Shown: piece by piece, positions 18,343 through 26,960 of the stretch
How positions within the stretch are numbered: position 1 is the stretch's first letter
Layout: every line of letters starts with the position of its first letter
Source: Sphingobacterium paucimobilis HER1398
Lineage (GTDB): Bacteria > Bacteroidota > Bacteroidia > Sphingobacteriales > Sphingobacteriaceae
NCBI RefSeq assembly: GCF_000416985.1
Contig: NZ_ATDL01000015.1
Coordinates: 868,001-932,000 of the forward strand
Reading direction: 5' to 3'
Length of the DNA stretch: 64,000 nt
Position numbers and translations under genes: made by a program
Notes under the pieces: model-generated
Told to the model about the DNA's origin: nothing
What the model saw: only the letters and a program-made list of their open reading frames with translations
The model's database searches: none

Positions 18343-18653
18343 CTGGCTGTTTCTAATTAATAAATCACAAAGTCACTCTTATCCGCCCAAAAGTACAAAA
18401 ATCTATGCACTGCATCTACTTTCTAACAGAAAAGGAAAAAATAAAGGTTTAAATCATTAGGCCGAAATAATATCAGAAGGCAGCTGTAGAATGCCCAGGT
18501 TTCTACAAAATATTCGGAAACAGTACGCTATAGAGGATAAAACCGAAGAGATACACTACTTTTGCCATAGGGTTCATACACCTTAACCATCATATACCGC
18601 ACTTGACCTCCACCATACAGGCTAGGCGCGGAGTATAAAGCTAAACAACAAAC
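18343..18653. other. Divergent intergenic region MFS / PLP decarboxylase
   Basis: These 311 bases have no supported ORF. TACTTTTG at 18557-18564 is a plus-strand -7 match about 90 bases before the decarboxylase gene, and the complement of CAAAAGTA near 18389 is a minus-strand -7 match before the MFS gene. Neither has a clear -33 partner. Confidence 0.35.
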
Positions 18654-19895
18654 ATGCATTACTGGAAAAAGATCAATTTTGAAGAACAGAGACAGCACAT
18701 TACAGATGCGCTCTCCAAGAACATCGACTATCAAAAAATAATCACGCTCGGTGTACCCGGATCTAAATTGGACGGTCAGGTGTTCTATGACCAGGCAACC
18801 TTTTTGAAAGAAGCACCTTTTCTCCAATCCATTGTTCAGAACCCCAACCATATCGGTTGTCATACCTTAGGTGATTCTGAGCCCTATTTCGCAGGAACAC
18901 AAGAGATCGAACGCGAAGTCATCAAGATATTGGCTGAAGATATCCTAAAGGCCGAAAGCAACAGCTGTGACGGCTATATCGCGACAGGAGGTACCGAAGC
19001 CAATATCCAAGCCTGTTGGATGTACCGCAATCTTTTTATACAAGAGTATAATGCCCGTCTGGAGGAGATCCTATTAATAGCTTCCGAAGACACGCATTAC
19101 TCCGTACATAAGGCTTCCAATTTACTTCAGATCGATTATCTATCTATCCCCGTCCACATGGATGACAGGAGCATTATTGCTGACGAACTCGAAAACCTTG
19201 TTGCCCAAGCCAAACAAAATGGCAAAAAATATGCTATTGTCATTTCCAATGTCGGTACCACTATGTTTGGCAGTGTAGACAATCCTGATGATTACGCAGC
19301 GGTACTGGCCAAGCATGAGTTAATTTTCAAGATCCACATGGATGCAGCCTTTGGAGGGTTTATCTATCCTATCGTACAACGTCAAAACAATATCGGCTTT
19401 GACAATCCTCACGTATCATCAGTTACTCTCGATGCCCACAAGATGTTACAGGCTCCTTATGGAACCGGTGTATTCTTAGCCAGAAAGGGATTAATCCAAT
19501 ATGTCCTCACGAAAGAAGCCAAATATGTCAACGGTATGGATATTACGCTGAGCGGTAGCCGCTCGGGAGCCAATGCCATCGCCGTGTGGATGATTCTACA
19601 GACCTACGGCCCTCATGGCTGGTTAGAAAAGCTAAATACCTTATTATACCGAACAAGCGTATGCTGTACCGATCTGAACCAACTCGGCATTCGATATTTC
19701 AGGCATCCACAGATGAATATTATTACCATCCGTGCATCGGATATGCCGGGAGAACTGGCGCAAGAGTTCGGCTTAGTGCCCGATTCCCATGGCGATAGCT
19801 CACAATGGTACAAAATCGTCGTAATGGACCACGTACAGATCGATGTTTTAAAGCAATTTACTGAAAGGCTAGCAGCGGCTAAAGGTTCCTCTTAG
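18654..19895 (+). CDS. Group II PLP-dependent decarboxylase family protein
   Basis: The 413-residue protein shows the group II decarboxylase pattern. GYIATGGTEANIQACWMYRN is the cofactor phosphate region, and DTHYSVHKASNLL carries the ring-stacking His. HMDAAFGG holds the Asp that pairs with the pyridine nitrogen, and TLDAHKMLQAPYGTG carries the Schiff-base Lys263. Members decarboxylate amino acids such as histidine, aspartate, glutamate or aromatic residues. The substrate here cannot be fixed from sequence alone. It is shorter than glutamate decarboxylase (about 460) and close in length to bacterial histidine decarboxylases. It is followed by a terminator. Confidence 0.85.
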   Translation: MHYWKKINFEEQRQHITDALSKNIDYQKIITLGVPGSKLDGQVFYDQATFLKEAPFLQSIVQNPNHIGCHTLGDSEPYFAGTQEIEREVIKILAEDILKAESNSCDGYIATGGTEANIQACWMYRNLFIQEYNARLEEILLIASEDTHYSVHKASNLLQIDYLSIPVHMDDRSIIADELENLVAQAKQNGKKYAIVISNVGTTMFGSVDNPDDYAAVLAKHELIFKIHMDAAFGGFIYPIVQRQNNIGFDNPHVSSVTLDAHKMLQAPYGTGVFLARKGLIQYVLTKEAKYVNGMDITLSGSRSGANAIAVWMILQTYGPHGWLEKLNTLLYRTSVCCTDLNQLGIRYFRHPQMNIITIRASDMPGELAQEFGLVPDSHGDSSQWYKIVVMDHVQIDVLKQFTERLAAAKGSS

Positions 19896-19919
19896 TCGAC
19901 AATATTTATACATATAAGT

Positions 19920-19953
19920 AAGGTCGCTAAGCATGGAATAGCGACCTTTTTTC
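19920..19953 (+). terminator. Terminator after the PLP decarboxylase gene
   Basis: The stem AGGTCGCTA / TAGCGACCT with a 9-base loop is followed by six T. A -7-like TAATTTTG (19955-19962) directly after it probably belongs to the map promoter. Confidence 0.88.
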
Positions 19954-19985
19954 GTAATTTTGCACCTACATCAATTCGATACGTT

Positions 19986-20750
19986 ATGTCAATAGGTACA
20001 GAATCAGACTTAATAGGTATGCAACAAGCAGGCGAAGCAGTAGCTTATGCCTTACGCGAAATGACAAAATATGCACAACCAGGCATGAGCACGAAAGAGC
20101 TGGATGACTATGGAGCAAAGATATTAGCGAGTTTCGGTGCCAATTCAGCTCCCTATCTTACTTACGGCTTTCCGGGCTGGACATGTATCAGTGTAGACAA
20201 TGAGTTCTGTCACGGTATCCCATCTGAAGAGCGTATTTTACAAGAAGGCGACCTGATCAATATTGATGTATCCGCTGAGCTTAATGGTTATTGGGCAGAT
20301 AATGGAGGTTCTTTTATAATAGGAGATGATATACACCAGCATCAAAAACTAGTGAATGCCTCTAAAGAAATCCTACGAAAGACTATCGACAATATCAAGG
20401 GCGGCGTCAAGATCGCAGACATCGGCCATCTGATGGAAACTGAAGCCAAAAAGCGCGGTTTCAAAGTGATAAAAAATCTTGGTGGACACGGCATTGGCAG
20501 AAGCCTTCACGAAGAGCCAGACGAGTTGCTCAACTACCGCAATAAATACGACCAGAGACGATTCCGTAAGAATAGCGTAGTAGCGATAGAAACATTTATA
20601 GCTACAGATTCCACCTACGCTGTAGAACTGAACGACGGCTGGACGATGGTCGGTAACAAAGGAGGCTTTATGGCACAGCACGAACACACCATCATCGTGA
20701 CAGATGGGAAACCCATCATCCTTACAGCCGCTAACGAAGTACTTAACTAG
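19986..20750 (+). CDS. map: Methionine aminopeptidase, type I
   Basis: All metal and catalytic residues of the family can be placed in the 254-residue protein: His76 (EFCHGIP), Asp94 and Asp105 (NIDVSAELNGYWADNG), His168 (GGHGIGRSLHEEP), Glu202 (AIETF) and Glu233 (QHEHTII). It removes the initiator methionine from nascent proteins in the cytoplasm. In many Bacteria map sits in the ribosomal-protein cluster, but here it is a single gene with its own -7-like box just upstream. This could be a second map copy, which the window cannot decide. Confidence 0.95.
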   Translation: MSIGTESDLIGMQQAGEAVAYALREMTKYAQPGMSTKELDDYGAKILASFGANSAPYLTYGFPGWTCISVDNEFCHGIPSEERILQEGDLINIDVSAELNGYWADNGGSFIIGDDIHQHQKLVNASKEILRKTIDNIKGGVKIADIGHLMETEAKKRGFKVIKNLGGHGIGRSLHEEPDELLNYRNKYDQRRFRKNSVVAIETFIATDSTYAVELNDGWTMVGNKGGFMAQHEHTIIVTDGKPIILTAANEVLN

Positions 20751-20773
20751 GCACACACCTGGTTAATACTTTG

Positions 20774-23428
20774 CTATAGCGCAAACCAATAATTGATTTT
20801 CATCATAAAGGTGTTGGTAGCCGGCAATCCAAACATCCGATCTAAGTTATTCCCCCAGCCCGGCTGATACACCATATCGTTGCGGGATTGATTATGTTCC
20901 CATACCACATACAAGGTAGAACCCGGTAGATATTCCCAACGGGCCACTAGGTTAGAGCGAAACTCATTAAAACTAAAATTTGGATTTTTAAAGGCATAGC
21001 TCTGTTTTCCCTCTTGGGCGACATACTGCCCATCGACCAACTGTACGCCGTCCGCCGCAAACATGGTGAACCGATCCTCATATGTTTTAGCATCCATATC
21101 TTTAGCCAATTTAAACCTATCATACATCGCCGTCGAGGTAAATGGCGATCCATAATATTGAATCGAGATATCCGGCGTTACATTAAGCTGCAGATTGAGT
21201 GTCACTCCATAGGTCTTCTGGTCCATACGTCCCAAGATATAGGCGTTGGTACCATCAGTCTCCACTGTACTGACATACTGCAGATTGTCCTTATTCCAGG
21301 CATAATTAAATTGCCCCGCTATACGAAGATGGTTGCCGACACGAAATACCATACTTGGATGCAGGGTGTTATAAACCGTAGATTCATCCCTATAATAACG
21401 TCCGTTATACTCCAGTTTAAACATCACAGGTTTGGCCCTATCTGTACTGATCATTGCATTGGTTTCCAGATTTGCATTATAGCGCATATCAGGTCCTCCG
21501 CGAAGCCTTCTGCTATCTATAGTATTCCAGTTAAAAGTCTCTTTGATATCCATCTCCACGCGACGCTTGATACTCAGGCTACGCCAACGGACAGCAAAAT
21601 CATTATTGACTGCTTTCCCTCCATAGTTCCACACGTTTTTTTGCGTCAGGTTAATCCCCGCAAAACGGAACGGCCCCCATGGATCAGTCTTACGAAACAC
21701 CACTTCCGATTCATTAGACTTATAATCGGCCTGTTTCATATAACCGACATCATTTAGATCAAACCCTGGAGAGGCCCAACTGAAAGTTTGAGAAAAATTC
21801 CATTGTGCATTCCCTTTTTTACCGGCTTTGACATAACCACTGCTCCCTTGAAGCGTGGTCTGTTCAGGCCGGAGATCCAAATAAGACTGTCCCGATTCCC
21901 TATGGTAATAATGCGCTGCATTCTGTTTGGTATTCAAAATAGCCGACGACGAACCATGCAAGGTACTGAACATGCCTTTGGCATCGATATAGTAAAGTCT
22001 ATTGACAAAGTATTGTGTAAAATCAACTCCTGCAGCAAAAGCATTTTCAATCAGCGCTTCTTTTAAGTGTTCGGCGCGGAGATTCCGATTTACTGAGGTC
22101 AGCATACCTCCCAACAGGGTATTACCTTCCCAGTTTTTCTGCACACGCGCCACGGTATAATTGGTCAAGGGTTCGGTAATTTCGCGGTCTGAAATACCAT
22201 TGCGCATGACCTTAGACGAGGTTTGTGCCGTAATACTCTCCAAGAGACCTACCGTCACCCCATTTTTATTGGTTCCGGTGAGTTTTAAAGCCCCTAAGAT
22301 AGGAATCGGATTCGCTGTACTGGCATAATGATCTGTATTGTCGATCCCTTTCGGCTGATAAGAAGGCATCGCTCCGACCCTTCTGGAGTAAAACATCATG
22401 CCCCCTTCGTTATTGTCAAATTCAAGGATATGCTTTCCTTCGAGAAAGAAAGGCCGTTTCTCATCATAGAAGATTTCATACGCTGATAGATTCATGACCG
22501 ATGGGTCCAACTCCACTTGTCCATAATCCGGATTGACCGTCAGATCCATCGTAAAGTCATTCAGGGCGACCTTAGCGTCCAACCCCACGTTCTGTCCCCA
22601 GCTACTCCCTTTTTGAAAAGGGCTACCCAAGATCTTCGGTTCCTTACTAAATTTAGCCATCGCGTAAGGCAAAAACTCGATTCCTTTGGGCTTCGGCAGA
22701 TCAGTCATGCCATGCATCTCCCCAAAGGAAAAAACGTGACCGTTATTTTTTATCGGTATCAGACTCCAATTCTGCACCTCATTGTTCCGACGAATGATAC
22801 GACGTACATGCAAGCCCCATTTGCCATCTTCATTCTGTTGGTTATAACGCAGCTGACTAAAAGGGATACGCAATTCAGCCGTCCAGCAGGAATCTGTTTT
22901 ATTGATATGTGTCTGCCCTTCCCATACCGCATTCCAACTTAGATTGACAGAGAGTTTATCAGTGACCGTCAGATCTGTCTTATTACCACCGAGATTGAGA
23001 TTGAACTCGGATGCCACCCGATAATCATGATACGTATCAAAAGCGATACTGATCAGATCACCATTGCTGTTATCATCCCTATTACCGATAAAGGCATTCA
23101 TTGTTTCCGGGTGCACATCCTTACAATACACACCGATATAGATATTCACATCATCATAAAAGATTTTCACCTTGGTCCACGAAGCGGTATATGCACGTTC
23201 AAATGGGATTACCTGCGAGAATTTTTCAGACCATGCTCCTTTCTCCTGCCATAGAGCTTCATCCAGCTTGCCATCAATACGTGGGCGCTCCCCTTCCGTC
23301 AGCTTCGTAATGGTATAAGTTCGTTTATAGGCATCCTCAAAAGCGACCACCTCCTTTCTTTCATTATGTTGGGCACGACTTAAAAAAGAGCACAAAAGAC
23401 AGCAGAGCAAAGAGCAATAATACTTCAT
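20774..23428 (-). CDS. DUF5916 outer-membrane protein with N-terminal CBM9-like domain
   Basis: The 884-residue protein has a signal peptide (MKYYCSLLCCLLCSFLSRAQ). A CBM9-like beta-sandwich follows (PRIDGKLDEALWQEKGAWSEKF ... TAELRIPFSQLRYN, about 45-220), then a long beta-rich part ending in TFMMKINYWFAL. The terminal aromatic suggests an outer-membrane barrel. The motif DEKRPFFLEGKHILEF is typical of DUF5916 proteins of Bacteroidota, whose biochemical function is not established. It converges on map with a 23-base gap. Confidence 0.82.
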   Translation of the reverse strand: MKYYCSLLCCLLCSFLSRAQHNERKEVVAFEDAYKRTYTITKLTEGERPRIDGKLDEALWQEKGAWSEKFSQVIPFERAYTASWTKVKIFYDDVNIYIGVYCKDVHPETMNAFIGNRDDNSNGDLISIAFDTYHDYRVASEFNLNLGGNKTDLTVTDKLSVNLSWNAVWEGQTHINKTDSCWTAELRIPFSQLRYNQQNEDGKWGLHVRRIIRRNNEVQNWSLIPIKNNGHVFSFGEMHGMTDLPKPKGIEFLPYAMAKFSKEPKILGSPFQKGSSWGQNVGLDAKVALNDFTMDLTVNPDYGQVELDPSVMNLSAYEIFYDEKRPFFLEGKHILEFDNNEGGMMFYSRRVGAMPSYQPKGIDNTDHYASTANPIPILGALKLTGTNKNGVTVGLLESITAQTSSKVMRNGISDREITEPLTNYTVARVQKNWEGNTLLGGMLTSVNRNLRAEHLKEALIENAFAAGVDFTQYFVNRLYYIDAKGMFSTLHGSSSAILNTKQNAAHYYHRESGQSYLDLRPEQTTLQGSSGYVKAGKKGNAQWNFSQTFSWASPGFDLNDVGYMKQADYKSNESEVVFRKTDPWGPFRFAGINLTQKNVWNYGGKAVNNDFAVRWRSLSIKRRVEMDIKETFNWNTIDSRRLRGGPDMRYNANLETNAMISTDRAKPVMFKLEYNGRYYRDESTVYNTLHPSMVFRVGNHLRIAGQFNYAWNKDNLQYVSTVETDGTNAYILGRMDQKTYGVTLNLQLNVTPDISIQYYGSPFTSTAMYDRFKLAKDMDAKTYEDRFTMFAADGVQLVDGQYVAQEGKQSYAFKNPNFSFNEFRSNLVARWEYLPGSTLYVVWEHNQSRNDMVYQPGWGNNLDRMFGLPATNTFMMKINYWFAL

Positions 23429-23521
23429 GAATGGTTTATCGTTTTGATTAGGTTGAGATTACGATACACCAAACTTAAATAAAATGCCTTACATTCCTAT
23501 TATATATACCATAAAATTTGA

Positions 23522-25027
23522 CTATTCATTTTCCAGTTCCACAAATGCAGGTGCTAAAAACTGAATGATATCTGATGGCAACAGACTATGCGTCCCAATT
23601 TGCTGCGCCGCTATATCAGCTGCCCTTCCATGCACATATACTCCTAGCATTAGTGTTTCTTTTGCCGAATATCCTTGTCCATACAGCGCAGCCAGGATGC
23701 CAGTCAGCACATCGCCACTTCCGCCCGTAGCCATACCGACATTACCACTGCTATTAAAACAAACCTGTCCATCGGGCAGTACAATCACACTGTTAGCCCC
23801 CTTGATCAGGACGCACAATTTATATTGACCAGCCAACTGTCTTGTCTTTTCTATCTTATGCCAATCGTCATTCCATTCTCCTATAATGCGGCTTAGCTCC
23901 TTGGGATGAGGAGTCAATATGCTATTTTGTGGAACCTTAGCCAGCAGATCTGGTTCAAGGGCCAACATATTGAGCGCATCCGCATCCAATACCAACGGGA
24001 CTGAACAGCCTGAAGTTATAAAATCACGAAAAACAGCCCTAGTCTTTTCATCCTTCCCCATGCCGATCCCCACGCCAACCGCCTGAAACTTGTTGGTTTC
24101 AGGAAAAGTGGTGATCAATCTGTCTTCTACATCCGTCATCACCATAGCTTCTGGTACAGCCGTTTGAAGAATAGAATAGCCGCATCCAGGCACATAGGTA
24201 GACAGCAAACCACAGCCTGATCGCAGAGCCGCTTTCAAGGCCAGTTGCACCGCGCCTATTTTCCCATAACTACCACCAATAATCAGGCTATGTCCAAATG
24301 TACCTTTATGATCAAATTTCTTGCGTTTCTTATAAAACGTCTTAATGTCTTCTTTTTTTACAAATACATAAGAAGAATCGACCGCATCCATGGCCTCTTT
24401 GCTGAGCGCAATATCCAATACGGTGAAATCATTAAAAAACTTTTGGTTTTCAGGCATCAACAAAGCCAATTTTGGACTCTGAAAGGTCAATACTTCATGC
24501 GCAAATACAACAGGAGCTTCCTTTGGCGTAGGTCTATCTGCCAACATTCCTGAAGGTATGTCTACTGCTATGACCTTGCAGCCTGAATCATTTATCTGTT
24601 GAACGATTGCGTTCCATGTCGCATCGAGCCTACGATTTAAACCATATCCAAACAAGCAATCTATTATGATCGCATTGGCAGGTATGGCCAACTGCTCATC
24701 AAATCCAAACTTATGAATCAGCGAAATCGGATTACGTTTCTGCGCCTCTATATTATCTTCCGAATAGGTATCGGATTCCAATAGATACACCGCGACCTTC
24801 ACCTGTCTCTGCTGGAGATACTGAGCTAATACCAAACCATCCCCACCGTTATTACCCTTACCACATAAAATCACAAAATGTTGCTTAGACAGAACGTATT
24901 GATTATCCAATGCCGACAACAGCGCCCCTGCAGCACGTTCCATCAACTGGAAGCTAGAAATACACTGCTGTTTAGTGGTCTCCTGATCTAGCCAAGCCAT
25001 CTGTTGCGCTGTAAGTATCTTAGTCAT
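23522..25027 (-). CDS. nnr: Bifunctional NAD(P)HX epimerase / ADP-dependent NAD(P)HX dehydratase
   Basis: The 501-residue fusion has an N-terminal YjeF_N epimerase domain (about 1-215; ILCGKGNNGGDGLVLAQYL, IIDCLFGYGLNR, VIAVDIPSGM). Its C-terminal dehydratase of ribokinase fold (about 225-495) shows KGTFGHSLIIGGSYGKIGA, ILTPHPKEL and GMATGGSGDVLTG. The enzyme repairs NADH and NADPH that have become hydrated. It lies 6 bases after the dehydrogenase gene, so the two are probably cotranscribed, linking redox cofactor repair with an NAD(P)-dependent enzyme. Confidence 0.95.
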   Translation of the reverse strand: MTKILTAQQMAWLDQETTKQQCISSFQLMERAAGALLSALDNQYVLSKQHFVILCGKGNNGGDGLVLAQYLQQRQVKVAVYLLESDTYSEDNIEAQKRNPISLIHKFGFDEQLAIPANAIIIDCLFGYGLNRRLDATWNAIVQQINDSGCKVIAVDIPSGMLADRPTPKEAPVVFAHEVLTFQSPKLALLMPENQKFFNDFTVLDIALSKEAMDAVDSSYVFVKKEDIKTFYKKRKKFDHKGTFGHSLIIGGSYGKIGAVQLALKAALRSGCGLLSTYVPGCGYSILQTAVPEAMVMTDVEDRLITTFPETNKFQAVGVGIGMGKDEKTRAVFRDFITSGCSVPLVLDADALNMLALEPDLLAKVPQNSILTPHPKELSRIIGEWNDDWHKIEKTRQLAGQYKLCVLIKGANSVIVLPDGQVCFNSSGNVGMATGGSGDVLTGILAALYGQGYSAKETLMLGVYVHGRAADIAAQQIGTHSLLPSDIIQFLAPAFVELENE

Positions 25028-25033
25028 AACGAA

Positions 25034-25885
25034 CTATTTCAATCTACTTTTGTGTAAATAGTCAATTACCGCCATCACATCCATCTCCCCCAAACCTGCC
25101 TGTTGTGCAGCGCTATACGTATCTATCAACGGTTTGGTCAGCGGATAATCTGCTCCTGCTTCTTGTGCCAATAGAACATCTTTAAGCATCAGATCTAATG
25201 CAAATGCAGGACTGTAATCATCTTTTAAGAGCAAAGGCGTTTTTACTTTAGTCGCTCCACTACCGCTAGCACTTTCATTGATGATTTCTAACATATCCTC
25301 CCGTGATACCCCTAGTTTACTGGAAAAAAGAACCGTCTCTGCCAATCCCTGGTATAAGGTTGACAAAAAGTAATTAATCGCAAGTTTGGCCGCTATTCCC
25401 TGCCCATTTGCTCCCACATGCTTCGTCAACTTCCCCATTTTCTCCAAATAGGGCATAGCACGAATAATATCTCGCTCTTCTCCTCCTGCCATAATGATGA
25501 GAGTTCCTTCTTTAGCGGGCACGGTGCTGCCTGCTACAGGCGCATCGACAAATGAAGCACCTTGCTCCCGCAACCTATCGCCTACATCACGGCTCAGCTT
25601 TTGAGATATCGTACTCATGTCCACAAAAAGCTTTCCTTCGATAGGTAACTTTGTGATCACCTCATATACAGCGGACACGGCAGCGTCATTGGTCAGCATG
25701 GTAAATATAATGTTACTGCCTGCGATCAGATGCTCGACATCCGTTGCTATCACCGATTGGGCCTCAAATCCAGCTGTCCTGCTAGAAGTCCTATTATATA
25801 CCGTCAGCGGGAATCCCGCTTTTTCTAGATTCTTGGCCATGGGATAGCCCATGTTACCCAATCCTATAAATCCTATATTCTCCAT
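25034..25885 (-). CDS. 3-hydroxyisobutyrate dehydrogenase-family NAD(P)-dependent oxidoreductase
   Basis: The start at 25885 (ATG, MENIGFIGLGNMGYPMAKNL) is used in place of the in-frame TTG at 25891. It has an N-terminal Rossmann GLGNMG site, the substrate motif FVDAPVAGSTVPAKEGTL, and the catalytic lysine in GQGIAAKLAINYF. Members oxidise beta-hydroxyacids (3-hydroxyisobutyrate, tartronate semialdehyde, glyoxylate or succinic semialdehyde). The substrate is not determined. It forms a short operon with the NAD(P)HX repair gene. Confidence 0.88.
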   Translation of the reverse strand: MENIGFIGLGNMGYPMAKNLEKAGFPLTVYNRTSSRTAGFEAQSVIATDVEHLIAGSNIIFTMLTNDAAVSAVYEVITKLPIEGKLFVDMSTISQKLSRDVGDRLREQGASFVDAPVAGSTVPAKEGTLIIMAGGEERDIIRAMPYLEKMGKLTKHVGANGQGIAAKLAINYFLSTLYQGLAETVLFSSKLGVSREDMLEIINESASGSGATKVKTPLLLKDDYSPAFALDLMLKDVLLAQEAGADYPLTKPLIDTYSAAQQAGLGEMDVMAVIDYLHKSRLK

Positions 25886-25915
25886 AATCAAATTCTTGTG
25901 TACGTACGCTAGTAT

Positions 25916-25927
25916 ACGAAATTTCGT
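25916..25927. promoter_or_regulatory. 12-bp palindrome before the dehydrogenase gene
   Basis: ACGAAATTTCGT is a perfect palindrome, extended imperfectly to GTATAC on both sides. It lies 31 bases upstream of the dehydrogenase ATG and could be an operator for the dehydrogenase-nnr unit. No regulator can be named. Confidence 0.35.
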
Positions 25928-25980
25928 GTATACCCTTCCTATTTCTCTACGGATTAATATAAAAAAAACAGTCGCCGAAT

Positions 25981-26024
25981 AATAAAAGATATATTTGTCT
26001 TTTATTAAAGAATCCTTACCTTTG
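25981..26024 (+). promoter_or_regulatory. Consensus promoter overlapped by a palindromic operator, before cupin-rrf2
   Basis: TTTG (25994-25997), exactly 19 bases and TACCTTTG (26017-26024) form a perfect Bacteroidota promoter 36 bases before the cupin ATG. A 26-bp imperfect palindrome (25981-26006; arms AATAAAAGA and TCTTTTATT) is centred on its -33 element. The same site sequence recurs twice before hmp, so it is best read as the operator of the Rrf2 regulator encoded here, which would autorepress by blocking the -33. Confidence 0.7.
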
Positions 26025-26059
26025 ATCAGTCAATCATCATAAAGATCAATTGCAGTGCC

Positions 26060-26404
26060 ATGGAAGTACTATCTCTTTTAGAAAATATCACCTACGCAGA
26101 AAATCATCCTGCTGCTCAAGTGCTGATCAATAATGCATACAGTAAAGAAATCCGGATTGCTTTTCGAGAAGGTCAGGAGATGAAAGCCCACAAGGCGCCC
26201 TACCCTATTGTGATCGAAATTGTGGAAGGCTGTATTGATTTTGGCGTAGAAGCTCAGCGTTATCTACTTCCCAAAGGCTCTCTCATCACTCTAGAGGGGA
26301 ATATTGTACACGATCTTAAAGCTACAGCCGACAGTATTATCCGACTCTCCCTATACAAGGCTGACCAAATCGAACGAGTCCAACAAGTAGCAAAAGGAAA
26401 CTGA
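26060..26404 (+). CDS. Small cupin protein
   Basis: The 114-residue single cupin fold begins MEVLSLLENITYAENHPAAQ and has FREGQEMKAHKAPYPIVIEIVEGCIDFGV and LLPKGSLITLEGNIVHDLKA. Two conserved His (MKAHKAP, NIVHDL) could bind a metal. It is cotranscribed with the Rrf2 regulator (3-base gap) and shares the operator seen before hmp. A part in the nitric-oxide response is inferred from this context, with unknown chemistry. Confidence 0.75.
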   Translation: MEVLSLLENITYAENHPAAQVLINNAYSKEIRIAFREGQEMKAHKAPYPIVIEIVEGCIDFGVEAQRYLLPKGSLITLEGNIVHDLKATADSIIRLSLYKADQIERVQQVAKGN

Positions 26405-26407
26405 TCC

Positions 26408-26845
26408 ATGGGGCTATTTTCCAAAACATGCGAATATGCCATGCGTGCAGTGTTCTACATTGCAAGCCACTCTACTGATGGGAGCCGTCCCGGCATCAAA
26501 GAAATTGCAGAGAATATCAATTCACCAGAACACTTTTTGGCAAAAATACTTCAAAAACTCAGCAAAGGCGGAATTGTTTCTTCTATCAAAGGTCCCCATG
26601 GCGGTTTTTTCATTGAATCGCAGGGGCTCCATCGCCCATTAGCCGATATCATCACCTGCTTGGAGGGGGATGATATTTTCACCGGCTGTGGTATGGGATT
26701 GAGTTACTGTTCAGAAAGCAACCCCTGCCCACTGCATCACGAATTTAAGAAAGTAAGAAATCAACTCACACATATGCTATATAATACCACAATCGGCGAA
26801 TTCAACGGCGAATTGCTCGCCGGTGCACTCACATTGAACAAGTAG
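26408..26845 (+). CDS. Rrf2-family regulator, probable Fe-S NO/redox sensor (NsrR-like)
   Basis: The 145-residue protein has the Rrf2 winged helix (MGLFSKTCEYAMRAVFYIAS, IKEIAENINSPEHFLAKILQKLSKGGIVSSIKGPHGGF). Three spaced cysteines, Cys94, Cys101 and Cys107 (FTGCGMGLSYCSESNPCPLH), match the Fe-S cluster loop of NsrR and IscR relatives. It lies between the cupin gene and flavohemoglobin, the classic NsrR target. NO damage to the cluster would release it from DNA and switch on hmp. NsrR-like function is inferred; IscR-like or other redox sensing remains possible. Confidence 0.85.
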   Translation: MGLFSKTCEYAMRAVFYIASHSTDGSRPGIKEIAENINSPEHFLAKILQKLSKGGIVSSIKGPHGGFFIESQGLHRPLADIITCLEGDDIFTGCGMGLSYCSESNPCPLHHEFKKVRNQLTHMLYNTTIGEFNGELLAGALTLNK

Positions 26846-26858
26846 TTTTTTTTGCATC

Positions 26859-26947
26859 AATAAAAGACAAAAACATCCTCTATCAAAACTGCAAAGAACA
26901 ATATTAAAAACCGAACGCTCAAATAGAAGACAAAAATATCCTTTAGT
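26859..26947 (+). promoter_or_regulatory. Two operator copies upstream of hmp
   Basis: Sites at 26859-26884 and 26922-26947 share the pattern AATARAAGACAAAAA followed by YATCCTYTA with the site at 25981. Their starts are 63 bases apart, which is six helical turns, so two repressor dimers could lie on the same DNA face. The second ends 13 bases before the hmp ATG. No clear TAnnTTTG promoter was found between rrf2 and hmp. Confidence 0.6.
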
Positions 26948-26960
26948 AATTCAATATATT

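Noticed and set aside
22517..22942. Long antisense frames inside the DUF5916, SusC and other genes
   Set aside because: They lie opposite well-supported genes and show no domain, signal or promoter of their own.
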